In this document: positions 45,935 through 55,701 of the stretch, in pieces
How positions within the stretch are numbered: the stretch's first letter is position 1
Layout of the letters: the number at the start of each line of letters is the position of its first letter
Source: Site-B1 sp963722665
Lineage (GTDB): Bacteria > Bacteroidota > Bacteroidia > Flavobacteriales > Flavobacteriaceae
Direction of reading: 5' to 3'
Assembly (NCBI GenBank): GCA_963722665.1
Contig: CAVRNW010000007.1
Coordinates: 43,652 to 107,651 of the forward strand
DNA: 64,000 bases
The notes under the pieces: model-generated
What the model saw: only the letters and a program-made list of their open reading frames with translations
Databases searched by the model: none
Told to the model about the DNA's origin: nothing
Position numbers and translations under genes: made by a program

Positions 45935-47395
45935 TTATTTCGTTAAACTTTCTTCTGCCATTCTTACCATTTGCCAGTATGGAGGCAAATAACCATTTAA
46001 TTCTTTAAAGGAATTTACTTTCAATTCAGTTAAATCTTTACAGCTATTAAAGCGATCTACAAAATTAGTATTCTTCAATGCCATTTCGGCATCCATTCCT
46101 TCTGGAATAATACCTTCTTTCCCAATTATGTTCAGAAAAAACGAATAAGCTTTAATTGTTCTGGCAATTGGAAGCAACCAAATATTATAATCTAATTGTT
46201 CCCCTTTATTTGCCTGGGTTATCAGAGCATCCATTACAGCGTTGTCCAAGTGGTCCTGAAAAAGAACTTCCTTATTTCGCCATTCGGCAACTACGCTTAA
46301 CATGGGATCATATTCCAGATCGGATGGCATTTGAGTAACAAATTTTTCAACACCAAAAACATTCAACCAGTTAATAATTCCATCTGACGAAATAGTAGAC
46401 TGAAATTCCCATAGTTCGACACCAAAATGTTTGTATGCATAAGAGCCAACTTCCGAACAAAACATAGCTGAAGAATCGTAATAATCCATTTTAAAGTCAT
46501 AAGGAATATGCCTGATTTCAGATTCATTATAAATATAGGAAGACGCCTCATAAGGAAGCATTGGATTTTCAATCATCTGAGGCAGATCAGCTCTAGGTCT
46601 CATAACCATAAATCTTAGCTTTTTATCATTTAAATATTCATCAAGCGAAGCTATTGCAACTCCTTTTTCAATATGAGCCTCAATAAAATAGGGTTTGTTG
46701 GTTGCTTTATCAATATGGATCATAGCGACATGAGAGAAATTTCCGGGATAGTCATTCCCTCTGGAAATAAAAGCCGAAACCTCCGCTCCGCCTCTGCTCA
46801 CGAGTAAGTCTCCACTATGCACCTCTATTCCTAAAACTTCTACGGAAGGAGTGACAGATGGTTCGTCCGAGACATACATTGTTGAAATAAACTGATCGTG
46901 ACCAGACTGTAGTAAGATCTCTTCAACTGCAGCCCGCATACCATAAAGAATACGATAAGAGACATTACGAGATTCAACATTATCCATATCCCAGGTGCGT
47001 GAATCAGTTTTTAACTTTTTTCTTACCTGACTGTAAAAACGTATGTACCAGTCAGATTTATTTTTTTGTGCGGCAATTAAAGGAGCTATTTCAAAAAATT
47101 GTTTTTCAATAGATGGATAAAAAGCATCATCCTGATTTAGATTCTTATCTTCATTTGCATTAAATAAACTATCGGTTTCTGCAGTCATAACCATTACTAT
47201 AGAATCTAATTCTTCATCTGGAATGTCTTGTGCATTTTTGAATGTTATCTCAAGCTGATCCCAAAGTTTATCCTGTCCCCAGATAAAAGGATCTTCTGAA
47301 GGTATTTGGAGTTCTGCTTGATTACCTGAGATTGGTATAAGAAGTATTAAATAAAAGACAATAATCAGGAGTAAGAATTTTGAGAATTTCTTCAT
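45935..47395 (-). CDS. YiiX-like permuted papain-fold amidase
   Basis: A 486-residue protein with an N-terminal signal or anchor (FSKFLLLIIVFYLILLIPIS). The catalytic domain is about residues 190-360: the His in GNFSHVAMIHI, the GDLLVSRGG start of the permuted fold, and the Cys in MFCSEVGSYAYKHFG. This is the permuted NlpC/P60-type layout of YiiX/YebB (C92). It likely hydrolyses peptidoglycan stem peptides or lipid-linked amides in the periplasm; the substrate is not established for the family. The N-terminal 150 residues are helical and not recognised. Single gene. Confidence 0.85.
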   Translation of the reverse strand: MKKFSKFLLLIIVFYLILLIPISGNQAELQIPSEDPFIWGQDKLWDQLEITFKNAQDIPDEELDSIVMVMTAETDSLFNANEDKNLNQDDAFYPSIEKQFFEIAPLIAAQKNKSDWYIRFYSQVRKKLKTDSRTWDMDNVESRNVSYRILYGMRAAVEEILLQSGHDQFISTMYVSDEPSVTPSVEVLGIEVHSGDLLVSRGGAEVSAFISRGNDYPGNFSHVAMIHIDKATNKPYFIEAHIEKGVAIASLDEYLNDKKLRFMVMRPRADLPQMIENPMLPYEASSYIYNESEIRHIPYDFKMDYYDSSAMFCSEVGSYAYKHFGVELWEFQSTISSDGIINWLNVFGVEKFVTQMPSDLEYDPMLSVVAEWRNKEVLFQDHLDNAVMDALITQANKGEQLDYNIWLLPIARTIKAYSFFLNIIGKEGIIPEGMDAEMALKNTNFVDRFNSCKDLTELKVNSFKELNGYLPPYWQMVRMAEESLTK

Positions 47396-47730
47396 GTAGT
47401 ACTTTAGTTTTATAGTCTTTTTATTTTCTAAATATAGTTCTTTAAGCTGGAACCAATTTATTTAATGGTTTATGAAATTGCCTTCAGAAGCTATAAAATG
47501 AATCCTTAAAAAGTGGCAATCTAAAAAATCAGATCAAGGGGGTAAAAACTTAATTATTGTAATAAGATTATATTTTTTTATGTATATTGTTAATCAGTAT
47601 TAGGATAAACATCCTTCTCAGATCACTTTTTTCAATAGCACCAAGTCCTCACATTTTTGACAATTGAAACGTCTGATTTTCAGATAAGGCGTAAGGCCTG
47701 ATATATTTAATTAACCAAAAACCAACTAAA
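47396..47730. other. AT-rich region between divergent genes
   Basis: 335 bases between the divergent YiiX-like gene and the next secreted-protein gene. No consensus promoter element, hairpin or short gene stood out; some AT-rich inverted repeats near 47680-47710 are weak. Confidence 0.3.
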
Positions 47731-48492
47731 ATGAAAAAACTATTATTATTTTCGATGGCACTTGTTTTGAGTACATCTATTTATGCTCAAAGGAGCAACG
47801 ATGCAGATTATTGGAATACCTGGGAGTATACCGCAAAGGAGGGTATGCAAAAGGACTTTGAAAAGGCTGCTGCCAAAAAAACGGCCATGTTCAATAAAAC
47901 TCCGGAGACTGCTATAATGACCTACAAAATTATAACCGGGCCTGATAGTGGTTCATATCTTCGTGTTGAAGCCAATAAAACGGCTGCTGATTATGATAAG
48001 GATAGAACGGCTGAGGGTAAATATTGGAATGAAAATGTCGCTAAGTATGTTGCTAAAGATCAAGGTCAGGTAAGGTATCAGAGATTAAATAATGGATCGT
48101 ATGACCCAAACCCAGAAGATAATTCTCCTTCTAAATATGTTAAAAGAACATTTTATAATGTAAAGGCGGATAAAATCTTGCATTTTAGAAGAGCTTTGAC
48201 CAGAATAGTTAAAGTGGCGGAAAAAAGAGGATGGGAAGATACGAGATCATTATTTAGAGTTGTTAGTGGCGGAAACAGGAATCAGTTTATTATGGCAGTA
48301 GGGTTTGACACTTATAAACGAGCAGAGAGACCAGAAATTGAAACTACTTGGGAAGAAGATTATAACGAATTATTTGGATGGGGCACATGGGATGAAGATT
48401 GGCGGAATTTTGATGCTTCTTTGGAGTACTGGGGCGAACAAGTAGACATGTTACAGCTAGTTCCTGAAATGTCTACCGGAATGATGAATTAA
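47731..48492 (+). CDS. secreted protein with two dimeric alpha-beta barrel-like halves
   Basis: A 253-residue protein with a signal peptide (MKKLLLFSMALVLSTSIYAQ). Two halves of similar layout follow: residues about 28-115 (YWNTWEYTAKEGMQKDFEKAAAKKTAMF ... MTYKIITGPDSGSYLRVEANKTAADYDKD) and about 135-240 (YNVKADKILHFRRALTRIVKVAEKRG ... LFRVVSGGNRNQFIMAVGFDTYKRAERPE). Each has the start-helix-strand pattern of an antibiotic-biosynthesis-monooxygenase-like (ABM) barrel. No catalytic residues are recognisable. Likely periplasmic, of unknown function; a terminator follows. Confidence 0.65.
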   Translation: MKKLLLFSMALVLSTSIYAQRSNDADYWNTWEYTAKEGMQKDFEKAAAKKTAMFNKTPETAIMTYKIITGPDSGSYLRVEANKTAADYDKDRTAEGKYWNENVAKYVAKDQGQVRYQRLNNGSYDPNPEDNSPSKYVKRTFYNVKADKILHFRRALTRIVKVAEKRGWEDTRSLFRVVSGGNRNQFIMAVGFDTYKRAERPEIETTWEEDYNELFGWGTWDEDWRNFDASLEYWGEQVDMLQLVPEMSTGMMN

Positions 48493-48552
48493 ATCATTGA
48501 ATATTTCCATCTTAATTTTATGAGGAATAATCTATGATATCCATAAAACATG

Positions 48553-48582
48553 AAAAGCCACTTAAAATAATAAGTGGCTTTT
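48553..48582. terminator. two-way terminator
   Basis: AAAAGCCACTTA/TAAGTGGCTTTT hairpin between the ABM-like secreted protein and the amylosucrase gene. Confidence 0.85.
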
Positions 48583-48621
48583 GGTTTTCATATAACTTGT
48601 GATCCATTATAAGTTTAACTA

Positions 48622-49017
48622 TTAACCATTTTTATTCTTTAATAAAACATAAAATTGATAAGGCTTGAATAACAGATGCTCATGGTCTTTCCCAATTTTT
48701 ATATACTTTTCTGACCACAGATCATAGAGTTTGTCTGTATAACCTCTGACAGAATCGAAAACATAATAAGTCAGATTTTGAGGTTCGGGGCTGTAATTAA
48801 AGAGACAAAAAACCTGCTTTTCTTCATTGTATCTTACAAAACCCACAATTGATCTGTTATGTGATTCCAACCATTTAACATTGTTTCTATCAGAGAATAA
48901 CTCATAACTCTTTCTGAAATTTAATATTTTCTGTAACCCATTAAAGACCGTGTGCTCAATTGTTCCTTTTTTCCTGGCTTTTTCATTTTTCTTCCAGTTA
49001 ATTACCGGGCGATGCAT
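48622..49017 (-). pseudogene. amylosucrase, C-terminal part (frameshifted)
   Basis: The last 131 codons of a GH13 amylosucrase-like enzyme, from WMHRPVINWKK to YVLLKNKNG. It contains the C-terminal beta domain (VFCLFNYSPEPQNLTYYVF). In the corrected frame the sequence just before it is YGDEIGYTNDYSFLKDPGKSYDNR, so the break lies between 49017 and 49090. Confidence 0.8.
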
Positions 49018-49084
49018 CCAGCGATTGTCATAACTTTTCCCGGGATCTTTTAAGAAGGAGTAGTCGTTTGTATATCCTATTTCA

Positions 49085-49705
49085 TCACCATAGATAGATC
49101 ATTGGAATCCCGCCAAGTAAAATACTGTTGGCCTGCATAAGCAGGATTTTGTCAATGGATGTATTAATGGCTTTGCTGTCTTTTTTATCGATGGCTTTTT
49201 CCAGTCCGCATAATGAGGCTAAACTTCCGGATATTCTTGCATCATTTGTTCTTGGGTTTACTGCAAACAACTCGCCTCTTGATGGGCTTGTCTCTATATT
49301 TCCGGCATAATAATTTTTAAGATATTCACGATGTAAGAATGGGGTATAGCCCAATTGTTCAAGATAGCGATCATCAAAACTTAGCCCTATATCATCGTGA
49401 CACCTGACATAATTAATCCAGGTTACACCATATGGCTTCTGTTGAATGATCTCCTGGTTGGCAATCATATTTCTGGCATCAGAAGTTGCAAGTGCATCCC
49501 ATTGCAAAGCCATTTGTGTCGCATTATATGCCAGATCACATTCTTTATTGGTCATAAAGCCAGTTCCAAAATAATTCATTATTTGATGTGGAGCTACAAT
49601 AGCTTCTCCTAAAATAGCCATTCCCGGAGTGGCGATTTCCAAGGAAGTTTTAATTAATTGTAAAATAACATGAGCTTCAGGAAGGTTTTGACATGAGGTT
49701 CCCAT
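49085..49705 (-). pseudogene. amylosucrase, middle part (frameshifted)
   Basis: 206 codons of the GH13 catalytic barrel. GEAIV holds the acid/base Glu and YVRCHDDIGLSFDD the transition-state-stabilising Asp with the HDD motif of amylosucrases. It ends at IPMIYLW because of one extra base; deleting it gives IPMIYYGDEIGYTND, the conserved continuation. Confidence 0.8.
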
Positions 49706-49730
49706 TTGTTTCCAAATAAAAGCAGGGGCA

Positions 49731-50576
49731 TCAATCTCTCAAAATGTCAACACCTAAATTGGCATAAAAGAAAATATTGCTCAACATGGCTTTTAAAACC
49801 TGTGGATTTGTAAAATTCAGATCCCACTGGTAATTATGAAAGACAGACATGGCCCATTTGTCTATTTCCTTGATATAAGTAAAGCTTCCGGGAGAGCTTT
49901 CCGGAAATATATCGGGCATGTGGGCTTCCATCTGATCTGGAACTGTGCGATCGTCATATAAATAATAAAAGTCCTGAAAGTAAGGATCGCCTTGTTTCGC
50001 TTTTTGTGCCCACTCATGCTGATCGGAAGTATGATTAAGGACAATATCGATCATCAGATACATGTTCTTTTCCTGAAGCGATCGTTGTAAATCCTTTAGA
50101 TCTTCAAGAGTGCCAAAGCGCTTGTCAATCACCCTGTAATTGGACACAGCATAACCACCATCACTGGCATTTTCAGGGCTTTCAAAAAGTGGCATCAGGT
50201 GCAACAGGTTTACTCCTAGCTCTTGTAAATAACTTAATTTTTCTGGCATTTTGCTTAAACTGCCTGCAAATCTGTCTACATAAAGACTCATTCCGGCCAA
50301 TTCATTGCTCAAAAACCAGGTCTCTTTTTTTTCTTTTTCACGGTCCCGGCTTTTTAAACTAGGACTTCTTTCAATATAGGTGTCAACGATCAATTCAAGT
50401 ATTTCATGAAATGCCGAATCAAAATCACTTCTATTAGAATAAAGTTGAGAATATAAGTAATGAAGAAGTTTCCCATTACCTATCAATTTGTCAGTAAAGT
50501 CCTGATGCGATTTTCCTTTAATACCTTTTCTGGTGAGAACAGAACGAATAATTGAAAAAACAACCTTGTTATCCAT
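49731..50576 (-). pseudogene. amylosucrase, N-terminal part (frameshifted)
   Basis: 281 codons covering the helical N-terminal domain and the first half of the barrel (MPLFESPENASDGGYAVSNYRVIDKRFGT, IDIVLNHTSDQHEWAQ). It stops at GVDILRD; deleting one G near 49736 gives GVDILRIDAPAF, restoring the nucleophile Asp in RIDA. The rejoined protein would be about 650 residues, as in amylosucrases (sucrose to alpha-1,4-glucan + fructose). No sucrose transporter or fructokinase gene is adjacent. Confidence 0.8.
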
Positions 50577-50931
50577 TGCCTAAAAATAGCAAAACTTAAA
50601 GACTTTCATAAAATTGCTAGTATTGTTTGTGATTAATTGATGTGTTTTTCAGTAAGCCAATTGATTTATACGATAAAAACTTCATAGATAATATTACACC
50701 AAAATAATATATATTACTACATATATTAATATTTTTTGGATTAAAGTATTTTCTTTGGTCATCATTGGGAAAATTAACACAAAAAAGACCTTCTTCAGGT
50801 CAGTAAACATCTACATTTTACGGGAAAACCGTAATATAACTCCCTAATTATCAATTGTTTTAACATTTGTTTTAACATAATTTTACAAATTTATATATAC
50901 TTTAATACTTATTAATTAATCCCTATAGAAT
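50577..50931. other. AT-rich region between amylosucrase and an eroded T9SS gene
   Basis: 355 bases between divergent genes. A small hairpin (GACCT/AGGTC, 50787-50801) is the only structure seen. No exact -7 element was found for either neighbour. Confidence 0.3.
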
Positions 50932-52230
50932 ATGAAAACAAAACTACTCTTTTACGCAATTCAGAAAGTTCAAAAATGGTACAAAGATCAGTGGCATTTT
51001 TACATTCCTGATCATTTTTTTTATGACGGTTTCTTCCTATTCACAGAGTGATGGAATATCATTTAATTGTGGAGGATATATTTTTTCCTTTGGAGCTCAG
51101 CTGTAGACAAATCGAATTGTTTAATGGAGTATCCTGATTCAGGACCGGTGGAACCGATAATTGCAGGTTTTACAACCTGGATGCAGTCCTGAGTTAAGGT
51201 GATTGGCCAGAATATTTACTATTCAGATCAAAAGGTTGGAATTAAGGATGAAAATTCAGAACCTGAGCCGATGGAACTCGGAGGATTATCGTACGATCGT
51301 TGGGAAGTCCATTCAGTTGCACCAGATCCAAATATTGAATTTCCTGACGATCCTAACTGTAGATCCAGCAATACTGTTGGATCTATTATATTTCTGGGAT
51401 GTCTGATGATTTAAATGGTGTATCACCTGTTTGTAATATTCCCGAAGGACGTTGACCCTGCTCCAGAATGGTTACCTGGACCTGGTAATTCCATGTCCAA
51501 TTATTACAGTTACTTGTACAGGTGGGCCTATAACAGGAGATTGTTTTACTTACTACACAGATACAGATGAAGATGGCTTTGGAAGTGTTTTGGCATATGG
51601 AGGGAGAGGAATTCTGTTCAAGATCCAGGCGTAGGATATAGTCTTACAAATGATGATTGTAATGATGAAGATGCCTCAATTAATCCTGAGGTGCAGAAGA
51701 AATCTGTGATGGACAATGATAATAATTGTATTGGTGGAGTAGATGAAGATATTGAAGGTAGATAAAATTGTGATGGACAAATAGATGAAGGTATCGTAAC
51801 TGTACTAAAGGAGTTACAGTTATTACTGTGATGATCAAAAACCAAGATTTTAATCTGTCATAATGGTAAAGATCATATGTGTAAGTATAAATGCAATGGA
51901 TGCTCATCTGGCACATGATGACTTCATAGGATCCTGTACTAATGCTAGGAAGCAGGAGATATAGACATATCAGAAGAAGATCCTGTATCTTATGATGTGG
52001 TGTCCTGGCCAAATCCTTCGAATAATTTATTTAATGTTAAGATGATCACACCTAATTCTATTGATAAGATCGATCTTAAAACGTTTGACATTAATGGAAG
52101 ACTAATTCATTCCAATATTATTAATGGCAATGAGGATTATCAGTTTGGAGAGCAATTAAGTTCCGGCATTTATTTCGTTAGACTTTCTCAAGCCGATATA
52201 ACCAAGGTCATTAAGGTCATTAAACGTTAG
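50932..52230 (+). pseudogene. eroded MopE-repeat protein with T9SS sorting domain
   Basis: The region starts at ATG 50932 (MKTKLLFYAIQKV) and ends with a clear type A sorting domain (VSWPNPSNNLFNVKMITPNS ... FDINGRLIH ... GIYFVRLSQADITKVIKVIKR, frame 51997-52230). In between, the frame changes or stops so often that no long open frame survives. Fragments show MopE-type metal-binding repeats: YYTDTDEDGFGS, DDCNDEDASINPG, EICDGQ, NNCIGGVDEDIEG and NCDGQIDEG. Such repeats are Ca/Cu-binding modules in secreted proteins. At least six indels are needed to recover the full protein of about 430 residues. A pseudogene or a poorly assembled repeat gene. Confidence 0.65.
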
Positions 52231-52285
52231 ATTAAATAGGTAAGTAAATAGAATCAATCCCTGATTTAAATATAGTTGTATCCTT

Positions 52286-52322
52286 AAGAAAGCCACTCAA
52301 TTTTTTGAGTGGCTTTCTTGTT
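52286..52322 (+). terminator. terminator after the eroded T9SS gene
   Basis: AAGAAAGCCACTCAA/TTGAGTGGCTTTCTT hairpin with a TT loop and following T-run. Confidence 0.9.
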
Positions 52323-52403
52323 TATGTATCATAGAGAGCAGAATTTCAATCAGGTGCTGACTTTTTATTATATTTAAGGATAATCGGATATTATATTTTC
52401 GTA

Positions 52404-53138
52404 ATGAAACCTTTTTTAATATTACAATTGCGACCTATCGATTTAGCTTCAGATGATGAATTTGAAGCTTTCTTGAAATATGGAGGATTGTTAAATAATC
52501 AAGCACATCGAGTGAGAATGGAAAAAGAAGGTGTTCCCAAATTAGATCTTGAAGATTTTTCAGGAATCATATTAGGTGGCGGCCCAAGTAATGTTAGTGA
52601 TGAAGAGCAGGTTAAAAAGGATTACGAAAGGCGTTTTGAAAAAGAACTGGATGTTCTTCTCGATAAAGTATTTAAAAAAGATTTTCCTTTTTTAGGTGTT
52701 TGCTATGGTATAGGTGCACTTAATAAATTTAAAGGAGGAGAGGTATCAAAAGAAAAGTATTCAGAAGCAGTTGGAACCGCAGAAATAGAACTTACAACGG
52801 AAGGAAAAAGTGACGACTTATTAAAAGGTCTGCCGACTAAGTTTCAAGCATATTGCGGTCATAAGGAAGCCTGTCAAACCATTCCAAATGACGCAAGCTT
52901 GTTGGCAAGTTCTGATGACTGTCCGTTTCAAATGATAAAATTTAAAAATAACATCTACGCAACTCAATTTCATACAGAACTGGATGTTGAAGGAATCGTA
53001 TTAAGAACAAATGTCTATAAGAATCATGGTTATTTTTCTCCTGAAGATGCTGAAGCTCTAATCAAAAGAACAAAAAAGGTTGAGGTAAACGTTCCCAGTA
53101 AAATCCTGCACAAATTCATTCAAAAATATCAAGTTTAA
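52404..53138 (+). CDS. class I glutamine amidotransferase, GMP-synthase-like
   Basis: A 244-residue stand-alone glutaminase domain. The nucleophile Cys is in FLGVCYGIGALNKF, and the catalytic His/Glu pair lies in YATQFHTELD. A SSD-type region and the C-terminal extension (FSPEDAEALIKRTKK) resemble the free GMP-synthase-like amidotransferases rather than GuaA itself, as no ATP-pyrophosphatase domain is present. It would release ammonia from glutamine, or act as a peptidase-like relative; the acceptor is unknown. Gap to the next gene is 30 bases, so they may be co-transcribed. Confidence 0.85.
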   Translation: MKPFLILQLRPIDLASDDEFEAFLKYGGLLNNQAHRVRMEKEGVPKLDLEDFSGIILGGGPSNVSDEEQVKKDYERRFEKELDVLLDKVFKKDFPFLGVCYGIGALNKFKGGEVSKEKYSEAVGTAEIELTTEGKSDDLLKGLPTKFQAYCGHKEACQTIPNDASLLASSDDCPFQMIKFKNNIYATQFHTELDVEGIVLRTNVYKNHGYFSPEDAEALIKRTKKVEVNVPSKILHKFIQKYQV

Positions 53139-53168
53139 AATTCATTTTAATTCATTTATATTTATAGC

Positions 53169-53948
53169 ATGATATTCCTTTGGGCATTTTCAAGTGTTAT
53201 GATCCTTATGACTGCGCTTTGGCTCATAAGCATTCCCATAAAAAATGTAAGTATAGTCGATATTTTTTGGGGTATTGGCTTTATAGTGGCAAATGCTACC
53301 TACCTTTTGCTTTCAGGAGATGTTTACACTCGTAAATGGTTGGTGTTTGGTTTAGTGACCCTCTGGGGTCTTAGACTTTCAGGCTATTTATTATATAGAA
53401 ATTATGGTAAAGAGGAGGATTTCAGATATCAGGAATTCAGAAGACATTTTGGAGCAAAACGCTACTGGTGGTTTAGTTTTTTTCAGGTGTTCCTTCTTCA
53501 GGGCTCATTGATCGCATTGGTCTCACTTCCTTTATTGGGGATAAACACATATACACAATCCAATGACTTAAATGCTCTGGATTATGCAGCAGTAGTCTTG
53601 TGGATAATCGGATTTTTCTTTGAATCGGTTGGCGATTATCAATTAGCACGATTTAAAAATAGTCCTGATAATAAGGGAAAGGTTTTAGATACCGGTCTTT
53701 GGAGATATACCAGACATCCAAATTATTTTGGCGATGCAGCAGTCTGGTGGTCGTTTGGTTTATTTTCAATAGCAGCAGGAGCCTATTGGCATATTATTGG
53801 TTCTATAATTATGACCTTCTTGATCGTTAAAATATCCGGAGTTTCTCTTCTTGAAAGATCCTTAAAGGATACAAAACCACAATACAGGGATTATGTGGCT
53901 AAAACAAGTGAATTTTTCCCTTGGTTTCCAAATAGAAATAAGGGATGA
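53169..53948 (+). CDS. DUF1295 family membrane protein, steroid 5-alpha-reductase-like
   Basis: A 259-residue integral membrane protein of about six helices. Signature sequences NYGKEEDFRYQEFRRHFGAKRYWWF, DTGLWRYTRHPNYFGDAAVWW and ERSLKDTKPQYRDYVAKTSEFFPWFPNR match DUF1295, a relative of steroid reductases and isoprenylcysteine methyltransferases. It probably reduces or methylates a lipid at the inner membrane; the substrate is unknown. Its stop overlaps the next start by four bases (ATGA). Confidence 0.88.
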   Translation: MIFLWAFSSVMILMTALWLISIPIKNVSIVDIFWGIGFIVANATYLLLSGDVYTRKWLVFGLVTLWGLRLSGYLLYRNYGKEEDFRYQEFRRHFGAKRYWWFSFFQVFLLQGSLIALVSLPLLGINTYTQSNDLNALDYAAVVLWIIGFFFESVGDYQLARFKNSPDNKGKVLDTGLWRYTRHPNYFGDAAVWWSFGLFSIAAGAYWHIIGSIIMTFLIVKISGVSLLERSLKDTKPQYRDYVAKTSEFFPWFPNRNKG

Positions 53949-54223
53949 TAGAACTTGTAAAAAATAATATCTGGCTTATCCTTTTCATTGCCTGGGGACT
54001 GCCCCTGACCTATTACAGGAGTAAATTCAGGAAAATAGTCTATCAAACAGATAGCTGGATAATCAATATTAAACCTATTTTTATTAAGGAAATAAAAGGG
54101 CTTTTTAGCAATCTTTATCCCGAAAATTCAGAATACAAAAGGTTTAGAAATTTTTACTTGATGTATCTTACTGTCTATTTAGTTTTGTTCCTTTGTTATT
54201 TATACTTCGGAAAAAATTCTTGA
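53945..54223 (+). CDS. small membrane protein, unknown function
   Basis: A 92-residue protein with two transmembrane segments (IWLILFIAWGLPLTYY, and FYLMYLTVYLVLFLCYLYF at the C-terminus) and a basic cytoplasmic loop. It starts inside the stop codon of the DUF1295 gene, so it is translated with it and may form a complex. No family was recognised. Confidence 0.7.
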   Translation: MIELVKNNIWLILFIAWGLPLTYYRSKFRKIVYQTDSWIINIKPIFIKEIKGLFSNLYPENSEYKRFRNFYLMYLTVYLVLFLCYLYFGKNS

Positions 54224-54241
54224 TAAAACCAACAATACATT

Positions 54242-54249
54242 TAACTTTG
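54242..54249 (+). promoter_or_regulatory. -7 promoter element TAACTTTG of tRNA-Arg
   Basis: Exact TAnnTTTG match, 13 bases before the tRNA 5' end. Confidence 0.6.
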
Positions 54250-54261
54250 CATAAAAAATTT

Positions 54262-54333
54262 GGCTCCATAGTTCAAGGGATAGAATAAAAGTTTCCTAAA
54301 CTTTAGATTCAGGTTCGAATCCTGGTGGAGCTA
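54262..54333 (+). tRNA. tRNA-Arg (CCT)
   Basis: A 72-nt cloverleaf: acceptor GGCTCCA pairs with TGGAGCT (one G-T pair), anticodon stem AAAGT/ACTTT with loop TTCCTAA, T-arm AGGTTCGAATCCT. Discriminator A; CCA not encoded. Confidence 0.93.
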
Positions 54334-54343
54334 CTTTTTTATT

Positions 54344-54680
54344 TTATTTCTTGAGTTTTACTTCAACACGTCTGTTTTGATCTCTTCCTCCGGTGGTTTA
54401 TTTGAAAACTTAGGTCTTCTTTCACCATAACCTATGGCAGTTAATCTTGCAGGATCAATTCCGTTACTAATCAAATAATCTCTAACGGCATTTGCTCTAT
54501 CATTTGACAATCTGTCATTTGTAATATTGACTTCCTAAACTATCCGTATGTCCTTCAATAATGAAATGTGCATCTGGATATGTCTTAATAATTTGAGTTA
54601 TAGATTGTAAAACGGTGTAAGTCTCCTCTTTGAAAAACGATTTACTGTAATCAAATAAATAGTTTTGGCGTACTCATTTA
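54344..54680 (-). pseudogene. OmpA-family protein, C-terminal domain (frameshifted)
   Basis: The peptidoglycan-binding OmpA domain survives as frame-shifted pieces: FKEETYTVLQSITQIIKTYPDAHFIIEGHTDSLGS, then ITNDRLSNDRANAVRDYLISNGIDPARLTAIGYGERRP, then RDQNRRVEVKLKK to the TAA at 54344. At least three single-base changes (near 54640, 54525 and 54365) break it. When corrected it carries the hallmark HTD and the Arg/Asp ligands for diaminopimelate. Confidence 0.75.
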
Positions 54681-55625
54681 GAGTTTTAAAATCTTTTCAC
54701 TTGGCTGACCAGATTCTGTAATAAGCTCAGATTCTATCCCGGGATCAAGTTCTTGTAACGGTTCAGGAACCGGACAGCCATTATTTTCCAGAGTTCCGGG
54801 ATGATCAGGACATTTGTCTTCAGCATCTGCTATGCCATCATTATCAGTATCAGGACAACCATTGAATTCTGGTTTTCCGGCATTTTCCGGACATAAATCT
54901 TTAGTATCTTCAACGCCATCTCCGTCAGTATCAGGGCAACCATTGAATTCTAATAAACCAGCAACCATAGGACATTGATCATTCTTATTTATAATACCGT
55001 CCTTGTCAAAATCTTTTTTATAAAGCCTCAAAGTAAGACCTGCGAAATATTGTATCTGGCTTTTATTGTTACCATCAATTCTATAAAATTTACTTATAGC
55101 TTGCAGGTTCAGACCAACAGATCTGGAGAACCAAATGATACTTCCTGCTCCTAAATTTTGAGAAAAGTTAGATTGGCGGTCATTAAAAGGACCATTTTCA
55201 CTTATAAAAAATAAGCCCAGACCACCTTCAAAGTATAAATCCAGCCAGGTAGCATTAAAAAAGAAGTGGTCAAAATAAAATTTATAGCTTAAGTCACCTG
55301 AGGCATAACTTTGGTCTTCAGTAATTAAACTCCCATCTACAATACCTTCATTAGCTTTCCATTTATTAAGACTTCCAAAAAGAGAAATTGAATTGGCATT
55401 GGCAAATCTGAATTCAACTCCTAAGGCAAGGGGATTGGAAAACGCACTTGTACTTTCATCAGATGTAAAATCAAAAGGTTTCCATTTCCCGGAGTTATCT
55501 ACTGCATTAATACCGGCTTTTATTATCCAGCTCTTTGTAAATGTTATCGGGTCTCCGGTTATACGGTCTTGAGAAAATGAAAGAACCGAACAAAATAATA
55601 AGGTAATTAATGTAATTTTTTGCAT
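54678..55625 (-). CDS. OmpA-family outer membrane protein, barrel and TSP3 part
   Basis: A 315-codon N-terminal part. Signal peptide [18 protein letters not shown]. An 8-stranded beta-barrel domain fills residues about 25-205 (alternating, aromatic-rich strands). Then come calcium-binding thrombospondin-3 repeats ([42 protein letters not shown] ...). It would have continued into the OmpA domain at 54344-54680, but the frame ends at KILKL. The intact gene would encode an OmpA-type protein of about 430 residues that ties the outer membrane to peptidoglycan. This is one of the few broken genes here that is essential-looking in relatives. Confidence 0.8.
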   Translation of the reverse strand: MQKITLITLLFCSVLSFSQDRITGDPITFTKSWIIKAGINAVDNSGKWKPFDFTSDESTSAFSNPLALGVEFRFANANSISLFGSLNKWKANEGIVDGSLITEDQSYASGDLSYKFYFDHFFFNATWLDLYFEGGLGLFFISENGPFNDRQSNFSQNLGAGSIIWFSRSVGLNLQAISKFYRIDGNNKSQIQYFAGLTLRLYKKDFDKDGIINKNDQCPMVAGLLEFNGCPDTDGDGVEDTKDLCPENAGKPEFNGCPDTDNDGIADAEDKCPDHPGTLENNGCPVPEPLQELDPGIESELITESGQPSEKILKL

Positions 55626-55701
55626 GTAGAAACTGGTCTTAATAAATTAACTGATGTTCAGTTGTGAAGTTAAAGAAAATGTAATAAAAAGTTTAATTTT
55701 T

